Below are positions 41,654 through 53,400 of a DNA stretch of 64,000 nucleotides, piece by piece. Numbering within the stretch: position 1 is the first letter of the stretch; each line of letters starts with the position of its first letter. The translations under genes were made by a program, and so were the position numbers. The notes below the pieces were generated by a model, which worked only from the letters and a program-made list of their open reading frames with translations, ran no database searches and was not told the origin of the DNA. Origin of the DNA: Nitrososphaerales archaeon (GTDB lineage: Archaea > Thermoproteota > Nitrososphaeria > Nitrososphaerales > Gagatemarchaeaceae); NCBI GenBank assembly GCA_032906765.1, contig JAJTZB010000004.1:145972-209971 (forward strand). Reading direction: 5' to 3'.

Positions 41654-42425
41654 ATTCTCACCCGACTTGGCTGCTACTACTGCCAGGATCTGCACTGGAA
41701 ATCGGTCCACCGGACCTCACGGCCCGGCTTCCGCCCAATCTCCACGCCCACCTACCACAAACTTGTCTCAAACAAGTTGTCTGAAGTATCGGCAGCAGGC
41801 TTTAGTCCCGTCCATTTTCGGGGCCCTCAAGCTCGGCAGGTGAGCTGTTACGCTATCTTTGAAGGGTGGCTGCTTCTAAGCCTACCTCCCTGCTGTCTGA
41901 GCTCAAAGACGCCCTTTGGCTTGACACTTAGCCCGCATTTGGGGGCCTTAACTTCAGTCTGGGTTAATCCCCTCTCGGTTATGAGGCTTACCCCACATAA
42001 ACCCGCTTCCCCGCTTCTTCTGCGCTGACACATTCGGAGTTCAAAAGGAAGGTGGCCCCTTTCGGAGCCTTGTCTTCTTATTGGTGCTCTACAGCGTCAG
42101 CAACATCGACGGAGACAGGACTGGGATCCGCTTCGGTGGGAACTAGCAATCACCAAGTTAGATAGGCTTTTGGCCCCTTGCCCCCGATCAGGGGACTAAG
42201 TTGCACGTTAAGACCCTTTCAGGCTTCCACCAGGCTTTCGCCCGGCTTCACCTTGTCGAGGGCACGATCACTTGGTTTCTAGTCTAAACCGCCATGACTT
42301 TAAGGCACTTTCGCACCTCCTCCCTGACCCCTTGCGGGGCTGCGGAGAATCGCTTTCGCTTCGCCTCCGGGCTTCGAACCCTTAGGCTCGCCATGACAAT
42401 TAACTCCCTGGCCCGTGTTTCTAGA

Positions 42426-43022
42426 TCAGCGAGCAGGCGGACTGAAACGAGGGTGCATCAGACGCAAACGTGACGATACGAGTTCCATCTGTTTCTTCCC
42501 GTTTAACCTCAGAATCGAGCCATAAGCGTAATGATAAACTCTGGGCCTGAACTCGTCTGACACTTCGAGTAATAGCTTCCTGAGACCATCGATGAACCGT
42601 GGACTGTACATTTTGACCGCGAAGTTTCGATAGCCTCTCGGGTGTCTGTCGACTTCCTTGAAAGTAACTGCTGTTCCCTCTGCATCGAAGACTCCGCTGA
42701 GGAATTCGGATTTTGTTCCGGCATTTGATGAAGAGATTGAATTGGGAACAACGATGATTCTCGCCTTCGTGCCTGCAGGGACTCCGAGCTCGTGGAGTTT
42801 GCTCCACATGGCTTTCGAACTCCTGTATAACGTGTACGAGTTGTTTGTGACATCGTGGTAAATCTTTGGTTCTTCGCGAAAACACTCGATGAATCTTGGC
42901 TTCAAGACAGATTCTACGAAGTGGAGATTCTGGTCATATAATCTGACCGAGAACCCGACCCTGGAGATGCTGCCATCTCCGAATGTGAATCCTAGAATGT
43001 ATGCTAGACTCTCGTTCGTCAC
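42426..43022 (-). CDS. LAGLIDADG homing endonuclease (23S intron)
   Basis: A 198-residue compact two-motif enzyme with a GTG start: LAYILGFTFGDGSISR (about 6-21) and EFLSGVFDAEGTAV (about 106-119), both with catalytic acidic residues. It ends RLMHPRFSPPAR. The stop codon TGA lies at the 3' splice region of the intron, so the gene spans nearly the full intron. Confidence 0.88.
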   Translation of the reverse strand: MTNESLAYILGFTFGDGSISRVGFSVRLYDQNLHFVESVLKPRFIECFREEPKIYHDVTNNSYTLYRSSKAMWSKLHELGVPAGTKARIIVVPNSISSSNAGTKSEFLSGVFDAEGTAVTFKEVDRHPRGYRNFAVKMYSPRFIDGLRKLLLEVSDEFRPRVYHYAYGSILRLNGKKQMELVSSRLRLMHPRFSPPAR

Positions 43023-43072
43023 GCCAGCATCTGAATGCCCTCATCCAGTTAAACGCCCCTCAACTGAAATTC
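42427..43072 (-). other. 23S intron in domain II region (around E. coli 675)
   Basis: About 646 nt interrupt CCGTCTAGA and AACACGGGCC, which are adjacent in other archaea as CCGTCTTGAAACACGG. The sequence TCTAGA occurs at both junctions, which leaves the exact splice point ambiguous by about six bases. Confidence 0.8.
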
Positions 43073-43738
43073 TAGACGGAATGCGCGACACCGGAGCGCT
43101 TACCCCCGATTGAGCTCCCTTGCGGGAACTCGCTCAAGGATCGTACTCCTTTCATGCCGCGCACGTCTGTAACCGTATGGTTTCAGGCTCTTTGCACACC
43201 CCTTTCGGGGCACTTTTCAACTTTCCCTCGCGGTACTAGTTCTCTATCGGTCTTGGGTAGTGTTTAGCCTTGGAGGCTGCTTTCCCCCAGTCTTCCCTAG
43301 CCATTGACGAGGCCAGGTACTCTGTCGCCGACACAACCTCGGTCGGGCCCAGCCTACGTGAGTATCACACTGTGTTCTCCGCCTTTCCAGGCGAGTTCGG
43401 CCGTTCCTTTCCAGGGTTGCAAGCGCCGGCGGCGAACCCTACATCTCCCTTACCTTTCGGCAAGGGATTCGGTTTGGGCTTTCCCGTTTTCGCTCGCCGC
43501 TAATAACGGGATCTCAATTGATTTCTCTTCCTGCTGGTACTCAGATGTTTCCTTCCCCAGCGTTCGCGCTCCTCGCGGAGCACCGGAACGCCTTGCGGCA
43601 ATCCCGGTAGGTTCTAACCCATTCGGAGATCCCAGGATCAAAGGCTGCATGCTCCTCCCCTGGGCTTATCGCAGCTTGCCACGTCCTTCTTCGCCACCCA
43701 AGCCAAGTCATCCACCATACGGCGTCGTTGCGTACGGA

Positions 43739-43783
43739 TGAGTAAACATCCCGGCGGATGCTTGCGCGAACCCTATGCACGGC
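43739..43783 (-). other. 5' arm of pre-23S processing stem
   Basis: On the minus strand this reads GCATAGGGTTCGCGCAAGCA followed by TCCGCCGGGATG, just upstream of mature 23S. It pairs with 36951-37000. Helices of 11 and 9 bp are perfect, with an internal loop between them. Confidence 0.7.
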
Positions 43784-43866
43784 TTAATCGCGGTTCCGCC
43801 TTGCGGGCGGGCCGCTGGCCCTTCACACCTAGTCGAATCGACGTGGTGTTGCATCTTCCATGGATC

Positions 43867-43914
43867 GTGCTTTACATAGATACTTCCTCGTTGCAGTGCG
43901 TGGTCGCACTCCCC
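43867..43914 (-). other. 3' arm of pre-16S processing stem
   Basis: On the plus strand GTGCTTTACA...GCAGTGCGTGGTCGCACTCC corresponds to the strand upstream of 16S (46344-46383: GTGCTTTACA and GCGTGGTCGTACTCC on the minus strand). The two flanks of 16S can therefore form a long helix with a bulge. It lies in the roughly 185-nt 16S-23S spacer, where no tRNA was found. Confidence 0.75.
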
Positions 43915-44047
43915 GAGTTCGTTTCTAAGGAGGTGATCCGGCTGCAGGTTCCCCTACAGCCACCTTGTTACGACTTCTCCCCCCTTGCCGAACTTAGGTT
44001 CGATCAGCCCAACAAGAGCTGGCCTCGCCTAAACCCAACTCGGGTGA

Positions 44048-44093
<46 letters not shown>

Positions 44094-44261
44094 GTGATGA
44101 CACGCGGTTACTAGGGATTCCATATTCATGAGGGCGGGTTTCAGCCCTCAATCACAACTGGGGTAGGGTTTGAGGATTGCCTTCCTCTGTCGAGGTCGGG
44201 ACCCACTGTCCCTACCATTGCAGCCCGCGTGTGGCCCAGGAGTTTCGGGGCATACTGACTT

Positions 44262-45128
44262 CGGCTGACGTGTCCATGTTCTAACCCCTACGTTCCAAGC
44301 AGTAAGCTCAACAGCGATTCTGTATCCCTCACGAATGAATCGTACGACTCGCTTAGGAGGTATGATTCTCCGTTCGTAAGGGGAGTGTCTGATTCTATGA
44401 AGGCGACGATTCTCGCCTTGGGTACGTATTTCCGTATTCTGAATCCTTGGTAAGCCAAATCTTCGATTGCCCGCCTGTGCGTATTGCGATTTCGACTTTT
44501 GATTCTTCTGCACTGGATGACCGTTTGAGACGGTCTGTCGATGTAGATGTCTGCTGTGACACTGTTGTTCGCGTCCAAAGGAAGGTTCGTTTTCGCGACA
44601 ATTTCCTTCCTAGCCAAAGCAACCATGACCATTCGTTCTTGGTCAGTGGCGATCTTTGCTAGAAGGGATACCGCACCCTTGCGGGCAGCGGAAGTCGCGC
44701 GTTGCTCGCCTTCGTGAGCTTGGAACCATCCTTTCGACTCGGCTCTGAGTGTCTCCAGATGCTGGAGCGCGTCCCGCAAACCTCTGTTCGCGGGCTTGCG
44801 TTCGATGAATGTGTTGATCATCCTGGAAGCGGTGTCCGACCTCATTGTCGGTATGAGACCGGTTTCGTACTTGGTGGTGTTTCCGTGGCTCCGACCCAGA
44901 ATTGATTCGAATTGCTGCTGAGAGAGGCCTAGCATGACTCTCAGAACGAGAATCCTGCGTGGCTTCTCCGTAAGCATTTCCGGTTCGAAGCACGTGAAGT
45001 TCCTTGTCAGCCTTCGGACCTCTTTGAAGAGTCTTGTGAACTCAGTCTTCGAGGCACGAAGGTTAGGCAATTCTACGTACCAAGGATGTTATTGCTTGGA
45101 GCGTATCTAAGGGAACATAGGCAACGTC
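44262..45128 (-). other. 16S rRNA intron (around E. coli 1205-1213)
   Basis: An insertion of about 867 nt between GGGCCACGGCAG and GTCAGTATGCCCC, which adjoin in other archaea. Known 16S introns of Thermoproteales sit at this position. It carries a protein gene that is not LAGLIDADG. The exact splice points are uncertain by about 10 nt. Confidence 0.85.
44288..45070 (-). CDS. intron-encoded XRE-HTH protein, putative PD-(D/E)xK-like nuclease
   Basis: A 260-residue protein filling the 16S intron. An XRE/Cro-like HTH covers about residues 36-78 (ILVLRVMLGLSQQQFESILGRSHGNTTKYETG). The C-terminal half has a strand-rich core with a possible degenerate nuclease motif: Glu145, Asp174 (SVTADIYIDRP) and Gln186-x-Arg188 (TVIQCRRIKSRN). 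There is no LAGLIDADG, GIY-YIG or HNH motif. Location inside the intron suggests a homing nuclease of an unrecorded type. The nuclease reading is inference; a splicing or binding protein is the alternative. Confidence 0.6.
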   Translation of the reverse strand: MPNLRASKTEFTRLFKEVRRLTRNFTCFEPEMLTEKPRRILVLRVMLGLSQQQFESILGRSHGNTTKYETGLIPTMRSDTASRMINTFIERKPANRGLRDALQHLETLRAESKGWFQAHEGEQRATSAARKGAVSLLAKIATDQERMVMVALARKEIVAKTNLPLDANNSVTADIYIDRPSQTVIQCRRIKSRNRNTHRRAIEDLAYQGFRIRKYVPKARIVAFIESDTPLTNGESYLLSESYDSFVRDTESLLSLLLGT

Positions 45129-45223
45129 ATCTGCCGTGGCCCTCTCCTTCCTCCGCTTTAGCAGCGGCAGTCCCGGTAACTAGCCTTCGGGATACTGCTA
45201 CCCCGACTAGCAATTACCGGCAA

Positions 45224-45295
<72 letters not shown>

Positions 45296-45386
45296 AGCTC
45301 GTCAGGTAAAGTCTTCAGCCTGACCCTCAACCTGCTGTCGCTCCTGGTAAGTTTCCTGGCGTTGACTCCAATTGAACCGCAGGCTT

Positions 45387-45423
<37 letters not shown>

Positions 45424-45461
45424 GAACTGCCGAACGTCGGAGATCTCTCCGGCGCCTCGGA

Positions 45462-45492
<31 letters not shown>

Positions 45493-45567
45493 GAGCTTAA
45501 CGGCTTCCCTGCGACACTTCGATCGCGAACTGCGATCGAATCATCTAGCTCGCATCGTTTACGGCTG

Positions 45568-45601
<34 letters not shown>

Positions 45602-46303
45602 CAGCTTTCACCCCTCACCGTCGAGCGCGTTCTGGCGGACCGCCTTCGCCACTGGTGGTCTTCCGCGGATCAAAGGATTTTACCCCTACACGCGGAGTAC
45701 CGTCCGCCTCTCCCGCCTCCTAGTCCCGCAGTATCCTCTGCAGGCCAACCGTTGAGCGGTTGGATTTAACAGAGGACTTACGGAACCGGCTACGGGTGCT
45801 TTAGGCCCAATAATCGTCCCGACCACTCGAGGAGCTGGTATTACCGCGGCGGCTGACACCAGACTTGCCCTCCCCTTATTCCCCGGCCTATTTACAGCCG
45901 AGAAAAGCCCCCCTCAGCGGGGAGCACTCGGACTAGCCTCGTCACGCTTTCGCGCATTGCGAAGTTTTCGCGCCTGATGCGCCCCGTAGGGCCTGGACCC
46001 TTGTCTCAGTGTCCATCTCCGGGCTCCTTCTCTCAAAGCCCGTACCGGTTACAGGTTTGGTGGGCCATTACCCCGCCAACAGCCTGATCGGCCGCAGTCC
46101 CATCCTGGAGCGGAAGGCACGGAGCATACCCGTGCCGCCTTTTGGACGACCTCTCCTTCCAGATGAGGTCATCTATCGCGTATTAGCCCCAGTTTCCCGG
46201 GTTTATCCGCACCTCCAGGGTAGGTTGACTACGTGTTACTGAGCCGTATGCTGCGCCTCTCGTAGCCGAGCGCGCACAACTAACATGGCTAAATCCCAAT
46301 CCG

Positions 46304-46334
<31 letters not shown>

Positions 46335-46343
46335 GTCAATTAT

Positions 46344-46383
46344 CGAGGAGTACGACCACGCATTTCTGCGAGGTGTAAAGCAC
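46344..46383 (-). other. 5' arm of pre-16S processing stem
   Basis: Complementary to 43867-43914 (see that entry): GCGTGGTCGTACTCC and GTGCTTTACA match the other flank with single substitutions. It lies just upstream of mature 16S in the leader. Confidence 0.75.
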
Positions 46384-46530
46384 AACCCACGTCGGATCTA
46401 ACTCGTTACGTTAGATCTCCATGCTGTACGCGCACCTGGAGGTCATGCATCTCATGGCGTTCGGGCTCGGCCCTTTGCTCAAGGCAGACGCCGCCAATTA
46501 ATGCGCAAATTCTCGCGAGGCCTTGGGTCG

Positions 46531-46541
46531 ATATATATGCG
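46531..46541 (-). promoter_or_regulatory. rRNA operon promoter TATA box within the 305-bp leader
   Basis: The minus strand reads CATATATATCG, the only strong TATA element upstream of 16S, about 195 nt before its 5' end. The gap 46338-46642 also contains a perfect 8-bp hairpin GATCTAAC/GTTAGATC at about 46394-46420 and the processing-stem arm. No gene is seen. Confidence 0.7.
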
Positions 46542-46642
46542 TTATCGTGTTAATTCGACACCCTGAGGGCAACGGGAGGCCGAATATTCGTGAAGGAATT
46601 ACCAGGGAGTGTGCAATATGAAATGGCGAGCGTGCGGGGGCG

Positions 46643-47446
46643 CTACCTCCAGCAGAGCCTGACTGCCTTGGCGTAGGCCTTCTCGTCGCTCGGGCCGCCC
46701 CACACGCCCCCGACCTTGAAGTCGGGCTCGCCGATGATGACGCCGTCCGCGATGTCGTAGAACCTCCTGACGTTGGAGAGGCCGATGCCGCTCCCGATGA
46801 GGACGGGCTTGGTGATGGCGCCTTTCACTTTCCTGACGCGTTCGTAAGACGGTGGGACTGGGCTGCGTGGGCCGGAGACAATGACGGCGTCAGCGCCTCC
46901 CCTCTCCGCTAAATCCTGGGCGGCGTACTCTATCTCGACGTTGAAGATCGGGTAGGCGTGCTTGACGTGGACGTCCCCGAAGACGAGGACCTCGGAGGAG
47001 AGCTCCTTCTTCAGGCGGGCGACTCGCGCTGCGCAGCCCTCGATGATGCCCTGGTCGGTCGCGTACGCGCCGATGAGGACGTTGCAGCGGATGAACTGTG
47101 CGCCGGCCACGTGGGCCACGGAGAGCGCTTCCTCGCACGCGTTGCGGAGCATGTTGACTCCGACCTTCATCTTCGTGTGCTTGACGACCTCTTTCGTGAC
47201 GTTGGCCATGGCCGCGATGGTGTAGGGAGGAAGGTCACCTTTGAGCAGCGGCGTGTCGCCCACGTTCTCCACTATGCATGCGTCGAGGCCGGCCCGCTCG
47301 AGCTTGTCAGCCTCGGAGAGTGCGAACTTGGTCAGCTCATTCATGGACATCGTGTTATCCGGGGCGCCCGGGAGCGGGGGCATGTGGATCATGCCGATGA
47401 TGGGTTTCCCTCGGAAGAGTTGCTTGAACTTCACGATGGGTCGCAA
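46643..47446 (-). CDS. BtpA/SgcQ family TIM-barrel protein
   Basis: A 267-residue protein with a TTG start. The BtpA signature is GKPIIGMIHMPPLPGAP at the N-terminus, followed by LDACIVENVGDTPL, VGVNMLRN, VFGDVHVKHA, DAVIVSGPRSPVPP and PVLIGSGIGLSN, a complete TIM barrel with phosphate-binding C-terminal loops. BtpA is linked to photosystem I stability in cyanobacteria and SgcQ to sugar metabolism. The archaeal substrate is unknown. It heads a minus-strand run with the DUF84 gene 22 bp upstream. Confidence 0.88.
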   Translation of the reverse strand: MRPIVKFKQLFRGKPIIGMIHMPPLPGAPDNTMSMNELTKFALSEADKLERAGLDACIVENVGDTPLLKGDLPPYTIAAMANVTKEVVKHTKMKVGVNMLRNACEEALSVAHVAGAQFIRCNVLIGAYATDQGIIEGCAARVARLKKELSSEVLVFGDVHVKHAYPIFNVEIEYAAQDLAERGGADAVIVSGPRSPVPPSYERVRKVKGAITKPVLIGSGIGLSNVRRFYDIADGVIIGEPDFKVGGVWGGPSDEKAYAKAVRLCWR

Positions 47447-47468
47447 GGCCTGTGGCGATTAAAAGATT

Positions 47469-47996
47469 TCAGGGCCAGTAGACGTCGGGGTGGAGCCACG
47501 GCACGAGCGCAGTCGTGACGCACTGCTGCGTGAGGTCTGCCCTCGTCATCTTCCCCTTCGTCAGGTAATGGACCAACCCGCCCTTGTCGCCTATCTGTCC
47601 GACGCCGCTGAGCGCTTCTGCGAACTGCTCGAGCTCCTTGCCATCCTTGACCATGCTTTCCATGGCTCCGCGCGGAAGTGGGTAGCCGGCAGAGTGGCCG
47701 AGGGAGACCCTGCCCTTCGAGTCGACCACCGCCGCCTGCTGGTGGTCGAAGTAACCGTCGCCTATCATGAAGATACCAGCCTCCACTCCGACGCCGAAAT
47801 CGTCGCCCGTGTTTGATATTGCGAACCTGGCCCTCGCGATTGCTCCCTCGACCATCTGCACGAGGCCGACGGGCTGCGGTCTGGCCACCGAAGAGGAGTC
47901 AACCGGGCGCAGTTTGACGTCGTCGTAATACTGCGTAAACGCGCGCCTGATGCCTTCCAACTTGGCCGGATTCTTGGTGCCGACTGCTATGATCAA
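47469..47996 (-). CDS. DUF84 inosine/xanthosine triphosphatase (YjjX-like)
   Basis: A 175-residue protein of family length: IAVGTKNPAKLEGIRRAF (NTP-binding start), VEGAIARARFAI, DFGVGVEAGIF, and LTQQCVTTALVPWLHP at the end. The family hydrolyses non-canonical purine NTPs such as ITP and XTP, cleaning the nucleotide pool. It is probably cotranscribed with BtpA downstream and near the korAB operon on the same strand. Confidence 0.9.
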   Translation of the reverse strand: MIIAVGTKNPAKLEGIRRAFTQYYDDVKLRPVDSSSVARPQPVGLVQMVEGAIARARFAISNTGDDFGVGVEAGIFMIGDGYFDHQQAAVVDSKGRVSLGHSAGYPLPRGAMESMVKDGKELEQFAEALSGVGQIGDKGGLVHYLTKGKMTRADLTQQCVTTALVPWLHPDVYWP

Positions 47997-48034
47997 CGGT
48001 CGGCGAGTAGGGGCGCGGTTGATAAGATGTTGGC

Positions 48035-50972
<2,938 letters not shown>

Positions 50973-51002
50973 ACGTTATCTCTTGCGAGAATGTTCGGCG
51001 GA

Positions 51003-51040
51003 CGTTTAAGACTATGGTATATATAGTATATACTACAGCT
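51003..51040. promoter_or_regulatory. bidirectional promoter between korA and the AbrB-PhoU gene
   Basis: The minus strand has CTTAAACG (51003-51010) serving korA. The plus strand has GGTATATATAG (from 51016) and the dyad AGTATATACT (51024-51033) just before the GTG of the regulator. The dyad may be an autoregulatory operator. Confidence 0.55.
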
Positions 51041-51047
51041 GGGTCGC

Positions 51048-52076
51048 GTGGACGAGCTCAGGAAGGTGCAGAAGGTGGGCTACTCGACGCTATCGGTGTC
51101 GATACCCAAAGAGTTCGCCAAGGACCTGCGATTGGGGCCCGGCGACAGCCTCCTGTTCAGGCAGGACGCTGACGGGACGCTCAGGCTCATGCCTGCAACG
51201 AGCGCGAAGAAGTCGAGCAAGGTCATGATCAGGGCGGAGCAGGTGGGCAGCGGGGAGATGCTTGCGAGGCTCATCATCGGCTCGTACGCACTTGGCTACG
51301 ACAGGATAGAGATAGTGAGCAGGAACCCGCTCGGGAGGGTGACCGTGGACAAGGCTGTCGAGACGATTAAGAGGCTCCGCGGCCTGGAGGTCGTGGAGTC
51401 TGACAGCAGACACATCGTCGCGCAGAGCTTCACTGACCCCACCAAGTTCCCGGTCGATTCGCTGATCAAGCGGCTGCAGATGCTCGTCTCAGAGAGCTTG
51501 GGCAACGTGGTTGAGGCGCTGGACCTGAAGAGGACCGGGAGCCTGAACGATGTGAAGAGGGTCCAAGACGAGATCGACGAACTCTACTGGCTGATAGCGA
51601 GGCAGCTGCTCGTCGCACTGAACAGGAGGGAACTGGCGTCTGAGATAGGGATTGAGTCGCCGCTCCACGCCTCGGGCGACAGGGTCTGCGCGAAGACGCT
51701 CGATGAGATTGGGGCCATAATCTTGGACATAGCGGAGGAGCTGGTCAGGTTAAAGTCGAAGGGGACGAAGATGGATTTGGCCGTGGTGGAGAAGATCAGG
51801 GGGCTCGCTGCCAGTGCGGGCGAGGCGTTCAACGTCACGGTCGAGAGCCTGCTGGCGCCAGACATCAAGCTGCTGGATAGGTCAGCGGCGCTCGTGGAGG
51901 AGACGCTGAGGCTGGAGGAGGAGATAGCCCACGAGATGCTGGAGACTGGCGAGTACGGGTTTGCCAGGGTCTTGGTATCGCACTTCGCTCAACTGGCCAG
52001 GTACTGTAACATCATCATCGAGATAGCCTCCCACAGGCTGCTGAGGAAGACGAGCAGGATAGCCACCGTCCAGTAA
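51048..52076 (+). CDS. AbrB-PhoU two-domain regulator
   Basis: A 342-residue protein with a GTG start. A SpoVT-AbrB DNA-binding domain occupies about residues 1-50 (VQKVGYSTLSVSIPKEFAKDLRLGPGD). A region like MIRAEQVGSGEMLARLIIGSYALGYDRIEI follows, and two PhoU-like helical bundles fill about 120-340 with metal-binding-type acidic runs (LEEEIAHEMLETGEYG). Such proteins are abundant in Thaumarchaeota and relatives and are thought to sense phosphate or metal and repress transcription. The divergent korA promoter is an obvious possible target. Confidence 0.88.
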   Translation: MDELRKVQKVGYSTLSVSIPKEFAKDLRLGPGDSLLFRQDADGTLRLMPATSAKKSSKVMIRAEQVGSGEMLARLIIGSYALGYDRIEIVSRNPLGRVTVDKAVETIKRLRGLEVVESDSRHIVAQSFTDPTKFPVDSLIKRLQMLVSESLGNVVEALDLKRTGSLNDVKRVQDEIDELYWLIARQLLVALNRRELASEIGIESPLHASGDRVCAKTLDEIGAIILDIAEELVRLKSKGTKMDLAVVEKIRGLAASAGEAFNVTVESLLAPDIKLLDRSAALVEETLRLEEEIAHEMLETGEYGFARVLVSHFAQLARYCNIIIEIASHRLLRKTSRIATVQ

Positions 52077-52120
52077 GTGTGGGTACATCCTATATCCACA
52101 CTTTTCGCATAGGGCGCGAT

Positions 52121-52229
52121 GCGGGGGTAACGAAGCCTGGTTAAACGTGCGGGACTCAAGATCCGGCCATACTTCGGATGGGACATCCCGTCCCTCAGGG
52201 GTTCGTGGGTTCAAATCCCACCCCCCGCA
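52121..52229 (+). tRNA. tRNA-Leu (anticodon CAA) with intron after position 37
   Basis: Acceptor GCGGGGG/CCCCCGC with discriminator A, D-arm ACG/CGT, anticodon loop CTCAAGA, a type II variable arm (TCCCTCAGGGG) and T-arm GTGGG-TTCAAAT-CCCAC. A 24-nt intron (ATCCGG...GGGAC, about 52163-52186) separates the anticodon from the 3' stem half TCCCG. ATCCG/CGGAT inside gives the splicing helix. No CCA is encoded. Confidence 0.93.
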
Positions 52230-52646
52230 CTAATGCTGGGTCCCTGACCTGTGGGTCGAGAGGGCCCACGGGAAGATGCGCTCCTCCTCCGCCTTAGTGT
52301 GCTGGCCGAAGAGCCCATTCAGCTCCTCTTCCTTCGACTCGAGCTCGGCGGGGGAGAGCGCGGCGAACCGCTCAATCGCCTCCATCAGCGTGTACATCGG
52401 CCTGTGCTGGCGGAAGACCATGATCGCGTCCTCTGCTCCCTTCACCCCATACGCTTCTATCAGGACTTTGAGCACCTGCGCCTCCTCGTCCGCAATGTGC
52501 CGCGTGAAGACGGCCTTGAGCCCCGCCAGGATCGCCTTGGCGGCCGCATAGTCCCTAGCTTCCAAGGCGCTTCGGAGATTCTCCAGTCCTGCCTTCATCT
52601 CGGTGTGTTCCGCCACTAGGACTGCGACCAGGTCTTCCAGTTCCAT
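52230..52646 (-). CDS. hemerythrin HHE-domain protein
   Basis: A 138-residue four-helix protein with di-iron ligands in order: His14 (LVAEHTEMKAGLENL), His50 (VFTRHIADEEAQ, with Glu54), His80 (VFRQHRPMYTLMEA) and His114 (LFGQHTKAEEERIFP). It binds O2 or NO at a di-iron centre and may serve in sensing or iron/oxygen homeostasis. It converges with the tRNA-Leu gene without spacing and lies just downstream of the ABC exporter genes on the same strand. Confidence 0.85.
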   Translation of the reverse strand: MELEDLVAVLVAEHTEMKAGLENLRSALEARDYAAAKAILAGLKAVFTRHIADEEAQVLKVLIEAYGVKGAEDAIMVFRQHRPMYTLMEAIERFAALSPAELESKEEELNGLFGQHTKAEEERIFPWALSTHRSGTQH

Positions 52647-52659
52647 CTTGCGGGGCGTT

Positions 52660-53400
52660 TCAGACCTCCCTCCATCTCGCCTTCTTCACGGCTATGAGCG
52701 ACAAGACGGCAGCGACTGCGAGCATGACGACCCAAGCGACCGCTGTCTCGATTGTCGAGAGCGGGACGAGACCGGCAGCACTCTGCGCTATCTCCGCGGC
52801 GTAGGTGGTTGGAGAGAGGTAAGCGATGTACCTGTAGGGGAGAGGTATGTAGGTAATCGGATAGTAGACAGGCGGGAGGGTCGAGAAGAGCGTGGAAATC
52901 AGCCTTGAGAACGCGAAGCTCTGCACAATGTCGCTCGAGAAGGTGGAAAGGGTGAACCCGAGAGTCACAGATGCGAGGAACATCAGAAGGAAGACGCAAA
53001 GGAGCTCAAGAGCCTGGACCACCCCAGGATGGATGTAGATTGCAGCGAGGATTGTGAGCACGACGAGGGCCGGGAGGGAATAGATGATCTCGGCCAGTGC
53101 CATGCCGCTGACGTAGGCGGCCGGGGCGGTCGGCGAGCTGACAACCATGTCCTGGAGCTTGAAATCGTTCTTCAGGTGAGAGAGGTCCCCCTGCAGAGAC
53201 ATGCCGCTCTGGAACATGCTCATTATGAAGCCGCCTTCGATCGCTTCGCCGATCAGCTGCCCCCTGCTGACGAATGCGATGACTAGCAGGAAAGAGAGTG
53301 GGGAGAGGACTGTGTTCAGGAGGACTACTGGGTAGTTCTTCATCTCGTAGACAGAGTTCACCAGCACGGATGCGAGTATCTGCCTAGCCCAGGACTTCAT
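52660..53400 (-). CDS. ABC-2 type permease subunit
   Basis: A 246-residue protein starting MKSWARQILASVLVN, with six hydrophobic segments, the last ending AVAAVLSLIAVKKARWREV. The ABC-2 pattern SDIVQSFAFSRLISTLFSTLPPVYYPITYIPLPYRYIAYLSP (about 150-190) is typical. Its ATG overlaps the ATPase stop (ATGA), so both form one exporter. The long open frame that reads through both genes in another frame is a shadow. Confidence 0.88.
   Translation of the reverse strand: MKSWARQILASVLVNSVYEMKNYPVVLLNTVLSPLSFLLVIAFVSRGQLIGEAIEGGFIMSMFQSGMSLQGDLSHLKNDFKLQDMVVSSPTAPAAYVSGMALAEIIYSLPALVVLTILAAIYIHPGVVQALELLCVFLLMFLASVTLGFTLSTFSSDIVQSFAFSRLISTLFSTLPPVYYPITYIPLPYRYIAYLSPTTYAAEIAQSAAGLVPLSTIETAVAWVVMLAVAAVLSLIAVKKARWREV

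Noticed and set aside
46531..46541. Possible promoter for BtpA in the plus orientation
   Set aside because: BtpA is transcribed on the minus strand away from this site, and the TATA element is correctly oriented for the rRNA operon.
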